A stretch of DNA of 64,000 nucleotides. Source: Escarpia spicata. Its lineage: Eukaryota; Annelida; Polychaeta; Sabellida; Siboglinidae. The stretch spans positions 62,960,826 to 63,024,825 of the forward strand of contig OZ023210.1 in the NCBI GenBank assembly GCA_963995525.1. Reading direction: 5' to 3'. The notes below the pieces were generated by a model that did not search any database, was not told the origin of the DNA, and saw only the letters and a program-made list of their open reading frames with translations. Made by a program: the position numbers and the translations under genes. This document shows, one piece after another, positions 1 to 15,000 of the stretch (positions are counted from its first letter, which is position 1; every line of letters starts with the position of its first letter).

Positions 1-3000
1 TTAGTTGTCTCATTGTGTGGTAGCAACAGAATGATCGCTGGAGTGTTCGTTATCATTAGTTGTCTCATTGTGTGGTAGCAACAGAATGGTCGCTGGAGTG
101 TTCGTTATTATTAGTTGTCTCATTGTGTGGTAGCAACATAATGGTCGCTGGAGTGTTCGTTGTTATTAGTTGTCTCATTGTGTGGTAGCAACCGAATGGT
201 CGCAGGAGTGTTCTTTATCATTAGTTGTCTCATTGCGTGGTAGCAACAGAATGGTCGCTGGAGTGTTCGTTGTTATTCGTTGTCTCATTGTGTGGTAGCA
301 ACATAATGATCGCTGGAGTGTTCGTTATTATTAGTTGTCTCGTTGTGTGTTAGCAACAGAATGGTCGCTGGAGTGTTCGTTATTATTAGTTGTCTCATTG
401 TGTGGTAGCAACAGAATGGTCGCTGGAGTGTTCGTTGATATTAGTTGTCTAATTGTGTGGTAGCAACAGAATGGTCGCAGGCGTGGTCTTTATCAATAGT
501 TGTCTCATTGTGTGGTAGCAACAGAATGGTCGCTGGAGTGTTCGTTGTTATTCGTTGTCTCATTGTGTGGTAGCAACAGAATGATCGCTGGAGTGTTCGT
601 TATTATTAGTTGTCTCATTGTGTGGTAGCAACAGAATGGTCGCAGGAGTGTTCTTTATCATTAGTTGTCTCATTGTGTGGTAGCAACAAAATGGTCGCTG
701 GAGTGTTCGTTGTTATTCGTTGTCTCATTGTGTGGTAGCAACAGAATGATCGCTGGAGTGTTCGTTATGATTAGTTGTCTCATTGTGTGTTAGCAACAGA
801 ATGGTCGCTGGAGTGTTCGTTGTTATTCGTTGTCTCATTGTGTGGTAGCAACAGAATGACCGCTGGATTGTTCGTTGTTATTAGTTGTCTCATTGTGTGG
901 TAGCAACAGAATGGTCGCTGGAGTGTTCGTTGTTATTCGTTGTCTCATTGTGTGGTAGCAACAGTATGGTCGCTGGAATGTTCGTTGTTACTCGTTGTCT
1001 CATTGTGTGGTAGCAACAGAATGTTCGCTGGAGTGTTCGTTGTTATTAGTTGTCTCATTGTGTGGTAGCAACAGAATGGTCGCTGGAGTGTTCGTTGTTA
1101 TTCGTTGTCTCATTGTGTGGTAGCAACAGAATGATCGCTGGAGGGTTCGTTGTTATTAGTTGTCTCATTGAGTGGTAGCAACAGAATCGTCGCTGGAGTG
1201 TTCGTTATTATTTGTTGTCTCATTGTGTGGTAGCAACAGAATGGTCGCTGGAGTGTTCGTTGTTATTAGTTGTCTCATTGTGTGGTAGCAACAGAATGGT
1301 CGCTGGAGTGTTCGTTATTATTTGATGTCTCATTGTGTGGTAGCAACAGAATGGTCGCTAGAGTGTTCGTTGTTATTCGTTGTCTCGTTGTGTGGTAGCA
1401 ACAGAATGATCGCTGGAGTGTTCGTTGTTATTAGTTGTCTCGTTGTGTGGTAGAAACAGAATGGTCGCTGGAGTGTTCGTTGTTATTAGTTGTCTCGTTG
1501 TGTGGTAGCAACAGAATGATCGCTGGAGTGTTCGTTGTTATTAGTTGTCTCATTGTGTGGTAGCAACAGAATGGTCGCTGGAGTGTTCGTTGTTATTAGT
1601 TGTCTCGTTGTGTGGTACCAACAGAATGATCGCTGGAGTGTTCATTGTTATTAGTTGTCTCATTGTGTGGTAGCAACAGAATGGTCGCAGGAGTGTTCGT
1701 TGTTATTCGTTGTCTCATTTTGTGGTAGCAACAGAATGGTCGGTGGAATGTTCGTTGTTATTCGTTGTCTCATTGTGTGGTAGCAACAGAATGATCGCTG
1801 GAGGGTTTGTTGTTATTAGTTGTCTCATTGTGTGGTAGCAACAGAATGGTCGCTGGAGTGTTCGTTATTATTTGTTGTCTCATTGTTTGGTAGCAACAGA
1901 ATGGTCGCTGGAGTGTTCGTTATTATTTGTTGTCTCATTGTGTGGTAGCAACAGAATGGTCGCTGGAGTGTTCGTTGTTATTAGTTGTCTCATTGTGTGG
2001 TAGCAACAGAATGGTCGCTGGAGTGTTCGTTATTATTTGTTGTCTCGTTGTGTGGTAGCAACAGAATGGTCGCTGGAGTGTTCGTTGTTATTCATTGTCT
2101 CGTTGTGTGGTAGCAACAGAATGATCGCTGGAGTGTTCGTTGTTATTAGTTGTCTCGTTGTGTGGTAGCAACAGAATGGTCGCTGGAGTGTTCGTTGTTA
2201 TTAGTTGTCTCGTTGTGTGGTAGCAACAGAATGATCGCTGGAGTGTTCGTTGTTATTAGTTGTCTCATTGTGTGGTAGCAACAGAATGGTCGCAGGAGTG
2301 TTCTTTATCATTAGTTGTCTCTTTGTGTGGTAGCAACAGAATGGTCGCTGGAGTGTTCTTTATCATTAGTTGTATCATTGTGTGGTAGCAACAGAATGAT
2401 CGCTGGAGTGTTCGTTGTCATTAATTGTCTCATTGTGTGGTAGCAACAGAATGGTCGCTGGAGTGTTCGTTATTATTAGTTGTCTCATTGTGTGGTAGCA
2501 ACATAATGGTCGCTGGAGTGTTCGTTGTTATTAGTTGTCTCATTGTGTGGTAGCAACAGAATGGTCACAGGAGTGTTCTTTATCATTAGTTGTCTCATTG
2601 CGTGGTAGCAACAGAATGGTCGCTGGAGTGTTCGTTGTTATTCGTTGTCTCATTGTGTGGTAGCAACATAATGATCGCTGGAGTGTTCGTTATTATTAGT
2701 TGTCTCGTTGTGTGTTAGCAACAGAATGGTCGCTGGAGTGTTCGTTATTATTAGTTGTCTCATTGTGTGGTAGCAACAGAATGGTCGCTGGAGTTTTCGT
2801 TGATATTAGTTGTCTAATTGTGTGGTAGCAACAGAATGGTCGCAGGCGTGGTCTTTATCAATAGTTGTCTCATTGTGTGGTAGCAACAGAATGGTCGCTG
2901 GAGTGTTCGTTGTTATTCGTTGTCTCATTGTGTGGTAGCAACAGAATGATCGCTGGAGTGTTCGTTATTATTAGTTGTCTCATTGTGTGGTAGCAACAGA

Positions 3001-6000
3001 ATGGTCGCAGGAGTGTTCTTTATCATTAGTTGTCTCATTGTGTGGTAGCAACAAAATGGTCGCTGGAGTATTCGTTGTTATTCGTTGTCTCATTGTGTGG
3101 TAGCAACAGAATGATCGCTGGAGTGTTCGTTATGATTAGTTGTCTCATTGTGTGTTAGCAACAGAATGGTCGCTCGAGTGTTCATTGTTATTCGTTGTCT
3201 CATTGTGTGGTAGCAACAGAATGATCGCTGGATTGTTCGTTGTTATTAGTTGTCTCATTGTGTGGTAGCAACAGTATGGTCGCTGGAATGTTCGTTGTTA
3301 CTCGTTGTCTCATTGTGTGGTAGCAACAGAATGTTCGCTGGAGTGTTCGTTGTTATTAGTTGTCTCATTGTGTGGTAGCAACAGAATGGTCGCTGGAGTG
3401 TTCGTTGTTATTCGTTGTCTCATTGTGTGGTAGCAACAGAATGATCGCTGGAGGGTTCGTTGTTATTAGTTGTCTCATTGAGTGGTAGCAACAGAATGAT
3501 CGCTGGAGTGTTTTTTATCATTAGTTGTCTCTTTGTGTGGTAGCAACAGAATGATCGCTGGAGTGTTCGTTGTTATTAGTTGTCTCATTGTGTGGTAGCA
3601 ACATAATGGTCGCTGGAGTGGTCGTTATTATTAGTTGTCTCATTGTGTGGTAGCAACAGAATGGTCGATGGAGTGTTCGTTGTTATTAGTTGTCTCATTG
3701 TGTGGTAGCAACAGAATGGTCGCAGGAGTGTTCTTTATCATTAGTTGTCTCTTTGTGTGGTAGCAACAGAATGGTCGCTGGAGTGTTCTTTATCATTAGT
3801 TGTCTCATTGTGTGGTAGCAACAGAATGATCGCTGGAGTGTTCGTTATCATTAGTTGTCTCATTGTGTGGTAGCAACAGAATGGTCGCTGGAGTGTTCGT
3901 TATTATTAGTTGTCTCATTGTGTGGTAGCAACATAATGGTCGCTGGAGTGTTCGTTGTTATTAGTTGTCTCATTGTGTGGTAGCAACCGAATGGTCGCAG
4001 GAGTGTTCTTTATCATTAGTTGTCTCATTGCGTGGTAGCAACAGAATGGTCGCTGGAGTGTTCGTTGTTATTCGTTGTCTCATTGTGTGGTAGCAACATA
4101 ATGATCGCTGGAGTGTTCGTTATTATTAGTTGTCTCGTTGTGTGTTAGCAACAGAATGGTCGCTGGAGTGTTCGTTATTATTAGTTGTCTCATTGTGTGG
4201 TAGCAACAGAATGGTCGCTGGAGTGTTCGTTGATATTAGTTGTCTAATTGTGTGGTAGCAACAGAATGGTCGCAGGCGTGGTCTTTATCAATAGTTGTCT
4301 CATTGTGTGGTAGCAACAGAATGGTCGCTGGAGTGTTCGTTGTTATTAGTTGTCTCATTGTGTGGTAGCAACAGAATGGTCGCTGGAGTGTTCGTTGTTA
4401 TTCGTTGTCTCATTGTGTGGTAGCAACAGAATGATCGCTGGAGGGTTCGTTGTTATTAGTTGTCTCATTGAGTGGTAGCAACAGAATCGTCGCTGGAGTG
4501 TTCGTTATTATTTGTTGTCTCATTGTGTGGTAGCAACAGAATGGTCGCTGGAGTGTTCGTTGTTATTAGTTGTCTCATTGTGTGGTAGCAACAGAATGGT
4601 CGCTGGAGTGTTCGTTATTATTTGATGTCTCATTGTGTGGTAGCAACAGAATGGTCGCTAGAGTGTTCGTTGTTATTCGTTGTCTCGTTGTGTGGTAGCA
4701 ACAGAATGATCGCTGGAGTGTTCGTTGTTATTAGTTGTCTCGTTGTGTGGTAGAAACAGAATGGTCGCTGGAGTGTTCGTTGTTATTAGTTGTCTCGTTG
4801 TGTGGTAGCAACAGAATGGTCGCTGGAGTGTTCGTTGTTATTAGTTGTCTCGTTGTGTGGTACCAACAGAATGATCGCTGGAGTGTTCATTGTTATTAGT
4901 TGTCTCATTGTGTGGTAGCAACAGAATGGTCGCAGGAGTGTTCGTTGTTATTCGTTGTCTCATTTTGTGGTAGCAACAGAATGGTCGGTGGAATGTTCGT
5001 TGTTATTCGTTGTCTCATTGTGTGGTAGCAACAGAATGATCGCTGGAGGGTTTGTTGTTATTAGTTGTCTCATTGTGTGGTAGCAACAGAATGGTCGCTG
5101 GAGTGTTCGTTATTATTTGTTGTCTCATTGTTTGGTAGCAACAGAATGGTCGCTGGAGTGTTCGTTATTATTTGTTGTCTCATTGTGTGGTAGCAACAGA
5201 ATGGTCGCTGGAGTGTTCGTTGTTATTAGTTGTCTCATTGTGTGGTAGCAACAGAATGGTCGCTGGAGTGTTCGTTATTATTTGTTGTCTCGTTGTGTGG
5301 TAGCAACAGAATGGTCGCTGGAGTGTTCGTTGTTATTCATTGTCTCGTTGTGTGGTAGCAACAGAATGATCGCTGGAGTGTTCGTTGTTATTAGTTGTCT
5401 CGTTGTGTGGTAGCAACAGAATGGTCGCTGGAGTGTTCGTTGTTATTAGTTGTCTCGTTGTGTGGTAGCAACAGAATGATCGCTGGAGTGTTCGTTGTTA
5501 TTAGTTGTCTCATTGTGTGGTAGCAACAGAATGGTCGCAGGAGTGTTCTTTATCATTAGTTGTCTCTTTGTGTGGTAGCAACAGAATGGTCGCTGGAGTG
5601 TTCTTTATCATTAGTTGTATCATTGTGTGGTAGCAACAGAATGATCGCTGGAGTGTTCGTTGTCATTAATTGTCTCATTGTGTGGTAGCAACAGAATGGT
5701 CGCTGGAGTGTTCGTTATTATTAGTTGTCTCATTGTGTGGTAGCAACATAATGGTCGCTGGAGTGTTCGTTGTTATTAGTTGTCTCATTGTGTGGTAGCA
5801 ACAGAATGGTCACAGGAGTGTTCTTTATCATTAGTTGTCTCATTGCGTGGTAGCAACAGAATGGTCGCTGGAGTGTTCGTTGTTATTCGTTGTCTCATTG
5901 TGTGGTAGCAACATAATGATCGCTGGAGTGTTCGTTATTATTAGTTGTCTCGTTGTGTGTTAGCAACAGAATGGTCGCTGGAGTGTTCGTTATTATTAGT

Positions 6001-9000
6001 TGTCTCATTGTGTGGTAGCAACAGAATGGTCGCTGGAGTGTTCGTTGATATTAGTTGTCTAATTGTGTGGTAGCAACAGAATGGTCGCAGGCGTGGTCTT
6101 TATCAATAGTTGTCTCATTGTGTGGTAGCAACAGAATGGTCGCTGGAGTGTTCGTTGTTATTCGTTGTCTCATTGTGTGGTAGCAACAGAATGATCGCTG
6201 GAGTGTTCGTTATTATTAGTTGTCTCATTGTGTGGTAGCAACAGAATGGTCGCAGGAGTGTTCTTTATCATTAGTTGTCTCATTGTGTGGTAGCAACAAA
6301 ATGGTCGCTGGAGTATTCGTTGTTATTCGTTGTCTCATTGTGTGGTAGCAACAGAATGATCGCTGGAGTGTTCGTTATGATTAGTTGTCTCATTGTGTGT
6401 TAGCAACAGAATGGTCGCTCGAGTGTTCGTTGTCATTCGTTGTCTCATTGTGTGGTAGCAACAGAATGATCGCTGGATTGTTCGTTGTTATTAGTTGTCT
6501 CATTGTGTGGTAGCAACAGTATGGTCGCTGGAATGTTCGTTGTTACTCGTTGTCTCATTGTGTGGTAGCAACAGAATGTTCGCTGGAGTGTTCGTTGTTA
6601 TTAGTTGTCTCATTGTGTGGTAGCAACAGAATGGTCGCTGGAGTGTTCGTTGTTATTCGTTGTCTCATTGTGTGGTAGCAACAGAATGATCGCTGGAGGG
6701 TTCGTTGTTATTAGTTGTCTCATTGAGTGGTAGCAACAGAATCGTCGCTGGAGTGTTCGTTATTATTTGTTGTCTCATTGTGTGGTAGCAACAGAATGGT
6801 CGCTGGAGTGTTCGTTATTATTTGTTGTCTCATTGTGTGGTAGCAACAGAATGGTCGCTGGAGTGTTCGTTGTTATTAGTTGTCTCATTGTGTGGTAGCA
6901 TCAGAATGGTCGCTGGAGTGTTCGTTATTATTTGATGTCTCATTGTGTGGTAGCAACAGAATGGTCGCTGGAGTGTTCGTTGTTATTCGTTGTCTCGTTG
7001 TGTGGTAGCAACAGAATTATCGCTGGAGTGTTCGTTGTTATTAGTTGTCTCGTTGTGTGGTAGAAACAGAATGGTCGCTGGAGTGTTCGTTGTTATTAGT
7101 TGTCTCGTTGTGTGGTAGCAACAGAATGATCGCTGGAGTGTTCGTTGTTATTAGTTGTCTCATTGTGTGGTAGCAACAGAATGGTCGCTGGAGTGTTCGT
7201 TGTTATTAATTGTCTCGTTGTGTGGTACCAACAGAATGATCGCTGGAGTGTTCATTGTTATTAGTTGTCTCATTGTGTGGTAGCAACAGAATGGTCGCAG
7301 GAGTGTTCGTTGTTATCGTTGTCTCATTTTGTGGTAGCAACAGAATGGTCGGTGGAATGTTCGTTGTTATTCGTTGTCTCATTGTGTGGTAGCAACAGAA
7401 TGATCGCTGGAGGGTTTGTTGTTATTAGTTGTCTCATTGTGTGGTAGCAACAGAATGGTCGCTGGAGTGTTCGTTATTATTTGTTGTCTCATTGTTTGGT
7501 AGCAACAGAATGGTCGCTGGAGTGTTCGTTATTATTTGTTGTCTCATTGTGTGGTAGCAACAGAATGGTCGCTGGAGTGTTCGTTGTTATTAGTTGTCTC
7601 ATTGTGTGGTAGCAACAGAATGGTCGCTGGAGTGTTCGTTATTATTTGTTGTCTCATTGTGTGGTAGCAACAGAATGGTCGCTGGAGTGTTCGTTGTTAT
7701 TCATTGTCTCGTTGTGTGGTAGCAACAGAATGATCGCTGGAGTGTTCGTTGTTATTAGTTGTCTCGTTGTGTGGTAGCAACAGAATGGTCGCTGGAGTGT
7801 TCGTTGTTATTAGTTGTCTCGTTGTGTGGTAGCAACAGAATGATCGCTGGAGTGTTCGTTGTTATTAGTTGTCTCATTGTGTGGTAGCAACAGAATGGTC
7901 GCAGGAGTGTTCTTTATCATTAGTTGTCTCTTTGTGTGGTAGCAACAGAATGGTCGCTGGAGTGTTCTTTATCATTAGTTGTCTCATTGTGTGGTAGCAA
8001 CAGAATGATCGCTGGAGTGTTCGTTGTCATTAATTGTCTCATTGTGTGGTAGCAACAGAATGGTCGCTGGAGTGTTCGTTATTATTAGTTGTCTCATTGT
8101 GTGGTAGCAACATAATGGTCGCTGGAGTGTTCGTTGTTATTAGTTGTCTCATTGTGTGGTAGCAACAGAATGGTCACAGGAGTGTTCTTTATCATTAGTT
8201 GTCTCATTGCGTGGTAGCAACAGAATGGTCGCTGGAGTGTTCGTTGTTATTCGTTGTCTCATTGTGTGGTAGCAACATAATGATCGCTGGAGTGTTCGTT
8301 ATTATTAGTTGTCTCGTTGTGTGTTAGCAACAGAATGGTCGCTGGAGTGTTCGTTATTATTAGTTGTCTCATTGTGTTGTAGCAACAGAATGGTCGCTGG
8401 AGTGTTCGTTGATATTAGTTGTCTAATTGTGTGGTAGCAACAGAATGGTCGCAGGCGTGTTCTTTATCATTAGTTGTCTCATTGTGTGGTAGCAACAGAA
8501 TGATCGCTGGAGTATTCGTTATTATTAGTTGTCTCATTGTGTGGTAGCAACAGAATGGTCGCTGGAGTGTTCGTTATTATTAGTTGTCTCATTGTGTGGT
8601 AGCAACAGAATGGTGGCTGGAGTGTTCGTTGTTATTAGTTGTCTCATTGTGTTGTAGCAACAGAATGGGCGCAGGAATGTTCTTTATCATTAGTTGTCTC
8701 ATTGTGTGGTAGCAACAGAATGGTCGCAGGAGTGTTCATTATCATTAGTTGTCTCATTGTGTGGTAGCAAAATAATGGTAGCTGGAGTGTTCGTTGTTAT
8801 TCGTTGTGTCATTGTGTGTTAGCAACAGAATGGTCGCAGGAGTGTTCTTTATCATTAGTTGTCTCATTGTGTGGTAGCAACAGAATGGTCGCTGGAGTTT
8901 TCGTTGTTATTAGTTGTCTCATTGTGTGGTAGCAAGAGAATGGTCGCAGGAGTGTTCTTTGACATTAGTTGTCTCATTGTGTGGTAGCAACAGAATGGTC

Positions 9001-12000
9001 GCAGGAGTGTTCTTTATCATTAGTTGTCTCATTGTGTGGTAGCAACAGAATGGTCGCTGGAGTGTTCGTTGTTATTCGTTGTCTCATTGTGTGGTAGCAA
9101 CATAATGATCGCTGGAGTGTTCGTTATTATTAGTTGTCTCGTTGTGTGTTAGCAACAGAATGGTCGCTGGAGTGTTCGTTATTATTAGTTGTCTCATTGT
9201 GTGGTAGCAACAGAATGGTCGCTGGAGTGTTCGTTGATATTAGTTGTCTAATTGTGTGGTAGCAACAGAATGGTCGCAGGTGTGTTCTTTATCATTAGTT
9301 GTCTCATTGTGTGGTAGCAACAGAATGATCGCTGAAGTATTCGTTATTATTAGTTGTCTCATTGTGTGGTAGCAACATAATGGTCGCTGGAGTGTTCGTT
9401 ATTATTAGTTGTCTCATTGTGTGGTAGCAACAGAATTGTCGCTGGAGTGTTCGTTGTTATTAGTTGTCTCATTGTGTGGTAGCAACAGAATGGGCGCAGG
9501 AATGTTCTTTATCATTAGTTGTCTCATTGTGTGGTAGCAACAGAATGGTCGCAGGAGTGTTCATTATCATTAGTTGTCTCATTGTGTGGTAGCAATATAA
9601 TGGTAGCTGGAGTGTTCGTTGTTATTCGTTGTCTCATTGTGTGTTAGCAACAGAATGGTCGCAGGAGTGTTCTTTATCATTAGTTGTCTCATTGTGTGGT
9701 AGCAACAGAATGGTCGCTGGAGTGTTCGTTGTTATTAGTTGTCTCATTGTGTGGTAGCAAGAGAATGGTCGCAGGAGTGTTCTTTGTCATTAGTTGTCTC
9801 ATTGTGTGGTAGCAACAGAATGGTCGCAGGAGTGTTCTTTATCATTAGTTGTCTCATTGTGTGGTAGCAACAGAATGGTCGCTGGAGTGTTCGTTGTTAT
9901 TCGTTGTCTCATTGTGTGGTAGCAACAGAATGATCGCTGGAGTGTTCGTTATTATTAGTTGTCTCATTGTGTGGTAGCAACAGAATGGTCGCAGGAGTGT
10001 TCTTTATCATTAGTTGTCTCATTGTGTGGTAGCAACAAAATGGTCGCTGGAGTGTTCGTTGTTATTCATTGTCTCATTTTGTGGTAGCAACAGAATGATC
10101 GCTGGAGTGTTCGTTATTATTAGTTGTCTTATTGTGTGTTAGCAACAGAATGGTCGCTGGAGTGTTCGTTGTTATTCGTTGTCTCATTGTATGGTAGCAA
10201 CAGAATGATCGCTGGATTGTTCGTTGTTAGTTGTCTCATTGTGTGGTAGCAACAGAATGGTCGCTGGAGTGTTCGTTGTTATTCGTTGTCTCATTGTGTG
10301 GTAGCAACAGTATGGTCGCTGGAATGTTCGTTGTTACTCGTTGTCTCATTGTGTGGTAGCAACAGAATGTTCGCTGGAGTGTTCGTTGTTATTAGTTGTC
10401 TCATTGTGTGGTAGCAACAGAATGGTCGCTGGAGTGTTCGTTATTATTTGTTGTCTCATTGTGTGGTAGCAACAGAATGGTCGCCGGAGTGTTCGTTGTT
10501 ATTAGTTGTCTCATTGTGTGGTAGCAACAGAATGGTCGCTGGAGTGTTCGTTATTATTTGATGTCTCATTGTGTGGTAGCAACAGAATGGTCGCTGGAGT
10601 GTTCGTTGTTATTCGTTGTCTCGTTGTGTGGTAGCAACAGAATGATCGCTGGAGTGTTCGTTGTTATTAGTTGTCTCGTTGTGTGGTAGCAACAGAATGG
10701 TCGCTGGAGTGTTCGTTGTTACTAGTTGTCTCGTTGTGTGGTAGCAACAGAATGACCGCTGGAGTGTTCGTTGTTATTAGTTGTCTCATTGTGTGGTAGC
10801 AACAGAATGGTTGCTGGAGTGTTCGTTGTTATTCGTTGTATCATTGTGTGGTAGCAACAGAATGATCGCTGGAGTGTTCGTTGTTATTAGTTGTCTCGTT
10901 GTGTGGTAGCAACAGAATGATCGCTGGAGTGTTCGTTGTTATTAGTTGTCTCACTGTGTGGTAGCAACAGAATGGTTGCTGGAGTGTTCGTTGTTATTCG
11001 TTGTATCATTGTGTGGTAGCAACATAATGGTCGTTGGAGTGTTCGTTGTTATTAGTTGTCTCATTGTGTGGTAGCAACAGAATGGTCGTTGGAGTGTTCG
11101 TTGTTATTAGTTGTCTCATTGTGTGGTAGCAACAGAATGATCGCTGGAGTGTTCGTTGTTATTGGTTGTCTCATGGTGTGGTAGCAACCGAATGGTCGCT
11201 GGAGTGTTCGTTGTTATGCGTTGTCTCATTGTGTGGTAGCAACAGAATGGTCGCTGGAGTGTTCGTTGTTATTCGTTGTCTCATTGTGTGGTAGCAACAG
11301 AATGATCGCTGGAGTGTTCGTTGTTATTCGTTGTCTCATTTTGTTGTAGCAACAGAATGATCGCTGGAGTGTTCTTTGTTATTCGTTGTCTCATTGTGTG
11401 GTAGCAACAGAATGGTCGCTGGAGTGTTCGTTATTATTAGTTGTCTCATTGTGTGGTAGCAACAGAATGGTCGCTGGAGTGTTCGTTGTTATTAGTTGTC
11501 TCATTGTGTGGTAGCAACAGAATGGGCGCAGGAATGTTCTTTATCATTAGTTGTCTCATTGTGTGGTAGCAACAGAATGGTCGCAGGAGTGTTCATTATC
11601 ATTAGTTGTCTCATTGTGTGGTAGCAATATAATGGTAGCTGGAGTGTTCGTTGTTATTCGTTGTCTCATTGTGTGTTAGCAACAGAATGGTCGCAGGAGT
11701 GTTCTTTATCGTTAGTTGTCTCATTGTGTGGTAGCAACAGAATGGTCGCTGGAGTGTTCGTTGTTATTAGTTGTCTCATTGTGTGGTAGCAACAGAATGG
11801 TCGCTGGAGTGTTCGTTGTTATTCGTTGTCTCATTGTGTGGTAGCAACATAATGATCGCTGGAGGGTTCGTTGTTATTAGTTGTCTCATTGAGTGGTAGC
11901 AACAGAATCGTCGCTGGAGTGTTCGTTATTATTTGTTGTCTCATTGTGTGGTAGCAACAGAATGGTCGCTGGAGTGTTCGTTATTATTTGTTGTCTCATT

Positions 12001-15000
12001 GTGTGGTAGCAACAGAATGGTCGCTGGAGTGTTCGTTGTTATTAGTTGTCTCATTGTGTGGTAGCATCAGAATGGTCGCTGGAGTGTTCGTTATTATTTG
12101 ATGTCTCATTGTGTGGTAGCAACAGAATGGTCGCTGGAGTGTTCGTTGTTATTCGTTGTCTCGTTGTGTGGTAGCAACAGAATTATCGCTGGAGTGTTCG
12201 TTGTTATTAGTTGTCTCGTTGTGTGGTAGAAACAGAATGGTCGCTGGAGTGTTCGTTGTTATTAGTTGTCTCGTTGTGTGGTAGCAACAGAATGATCGCT
12301 GGAGTGTTCGTTGTTATTAGTTGTCTCATTGTGTGGTAGCAACAGAATGGTCGCTGGAGTGTTCGTTGTTATTAATTGTCTCGTTGTGTGGTACCAACAG
12401 AATGATCGCTGGAGTGTTCATTGTTATTAGTTGTCTCATTGTGTGGTAGCAACAGAATGGTCGCAGGAGTGTTCGTTGTTATCGTTGTCTCATTTTGTGG
12501 TAGCAACAGAATGGTCGGTGGAATGTTCGTTGTTATTCGTTGTCTCATTGTGTGGTAGCAACAGAATGATCGCTGGAGGGTTTGTTGTTATTAGTTGTCT
12601 CATTGTGTGGTAGCAACAGAATGGTCGCTGGAGTGTTCGTTATTATTTGTTGTCTCATTGTTTGGTAGCAACAGAATGGTCGCTGGAGTGTTCGTTATTA
12701 TTTGTTGTCTCATTGTGTGGTAGCAACAGAATGGTCGCTGGAGTGTTCGTTATTATTTGTTGTCTCATTGTGTGGTAGCAACAGAATGGTCGCTGGAGTG
12801 TTCGTTGTTATTCATTGTCTCGTTGTGTGGTAGCAACAGAATGATCGCTGGAGTGTTCGTTGTTATTAGTTGTCTCGTTGTGTGGTAGCAACAGAATGGT
12901 CGCTGGAGTGTTCGTTGTTATTAGTTGTCTCGTTGTGTGGTAGCAACAGAATGATCGCTGGAGTGTTCGTTGTTATTAGTTGTCTCATTGTGTGGTAGCA
13001 ACAGAATGGTCGCAGGAGTGTTCTTTATCATTAGTTGTCTCTTTGTGTGGTAGCAACAGAATGGTCGCTGGAGTGTTCTTTATCATTAGTTGTCTCATTG
13101 TGTGGTAGCAACAGAATGATCGCTGGAGTGTTCGTTGTCATTAATTGTCTCATTGTGTGGTAGCAACAGAATGGTCGCTGGAGTGTTCGTTATTATTAGT
13201 TGTCTCATTGTGTGGTAGCAACATAATGGTCGCTGGAGTGTTCGTTGTTATTAGTTGTCTCATTGTGTGGTAGCAACAGAATGGTCACAGGAGTGTTCTT
13301 TATCATTAGTTGTCTCATTGCGTGGTAGCAACAGAATGGTCGCTGGAGTGTTCGTTGTTATTCGTTGTCTCATTGTGTGGTAGCAACATAATGATCGCTG
13401 GAGTGTTCGTTATTATTAGTTGTCTCGTTGTGTGTTAGCAACAGAATGGTCGCTGGAGTGTTCGTTATTATTAGTTGTCTCATTGTGTTGTAGCAACAGA
13501 ATGGTCGCTGGAGTGTTCGTTGATATTAGTTGTCTAATTGTGTGGTAGCAACAGAATGGTCGCAGGCGTGTTCTTTATCATTAGTTGTCTCATTGTGTGG
13601 TAGCAACAGAATGATCGCTGGAGTATTCGTTATTATTAGTTGTCTCATTGTGTGGTAGCAACAGAATGGTCGCTGGAGTGTTCGTTATTATTAGTTGTCT
13701 CATTGTGTGGTAGCAACAGAATGGTGGCTGGAGTGTTCGTTGTTATTAGTTGTCTCATTGTGTTGTAGCAACAGAATGGGCGCAGGAATGTTCTTTATCA
13801 TTAGTTGTCTCATTGTGTGGTAGCAACAGAATGGTCGCAGGAGTGTTCATTATCATTAGTTGTCTCATTGTGTGGTAGCAAAATAATGGTAGCTGGAGTG
13901 TTCGTTGTTATTCGTTGTGTCATTGTGTGTTAGCAACAGAATGGTCGCAGGAGTGTTCTTTATCATTAGTTGTCTCATTGTGTGGTAGCAACAGAATGGT
14001 CGCTGGAGTTTTCGTTGTTATTAGTTGTCTCATTGTGTGGTAGCAAGAGAATGGTCGCAGGAGTGTTCTTTGACATTAGTTGTCTCATTGTGTGGTAGCA
14101 ACAGAATGGTCGCAGGAGTGTTCTTTATCATTAGTTGTCTCATTGTGTGGTAGCAACAGAATGGTCGCTGGAGTGTTCGTTGTTATTCGTTGTCTCATTG
14201 TGTGGTAGCAACATAATGATCGCTGGAGTGTTCGTTATTATTAGTTGTCTCGTTGTGTGTTAGCAACAGAATGGTCGCTGGAGTGTTCGTTATTATTAGT
14301 TGTCTCATTGTGTGGTAGCAACAGAATGGTCGCTGGAGTGTTCGTTGATATTAGTTGTCTAATTGTGTGGTAGCAACAGAATGGTCGCAGGTGTGTTCTT
14401 TATCATTAGTTGTCTCATTGTGTGGTAGCAACAGAATGATCGCTGAAGTATTCGTTATTATTAGTTGTCTCATTGTGTGGTAGCAACATAATGGTCGCTG
14501 GAGTGTTCGTTATTATTAGTTGTCTCATTGTGTGGTAGCAACAGAATTGTCGCTGGAGTGTTCGTTGTTATTAGTTGTCTCATTGTGTGGTAGCAACAGA
14601 ATGGGCGCAGGAATGTTCTTTATCATTAGTTGTCTCATTGTGTGGTAGCAACAGAATGGTCGCAGGAGTGTTCATTATCATTAGTTGTCTCATTGTGTGG
14701 TAGCAATATAATGGTAGCTGGAGTGTTCGTTGTTATTCGTTGTCTCATTGTGTGTTAGCAACAGAATGGTCGCAGGAGTGTTCTTTATCATTAGTTGTCT
14801 CATTGTGTGGTAGCAACAGAATGGTCGCTGGAGTGTTCGTTGTTATTAGTTGTCTCATTGTGTGGTAGCAAGAGAATGGTCGCAGGAGTGTTCTTTGTCA
14901 TTAGTTGTCTCATTGTGTGGTAGCAACAGAATGGTCGCAGGAGTGTTCTTTATCATTAGTTGTCTCATTGTGTGGTAGCAACAGAATGGTCGCTGGAGTG

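Noticed and set aside
7265..12613. Identical 60-codon frames at 7265-7447 and 12431-12613
   Set aside because: They are chance open frames in the 55-bp satellite. The identity reflects the 5166-bp block duplication, not selection for protein.
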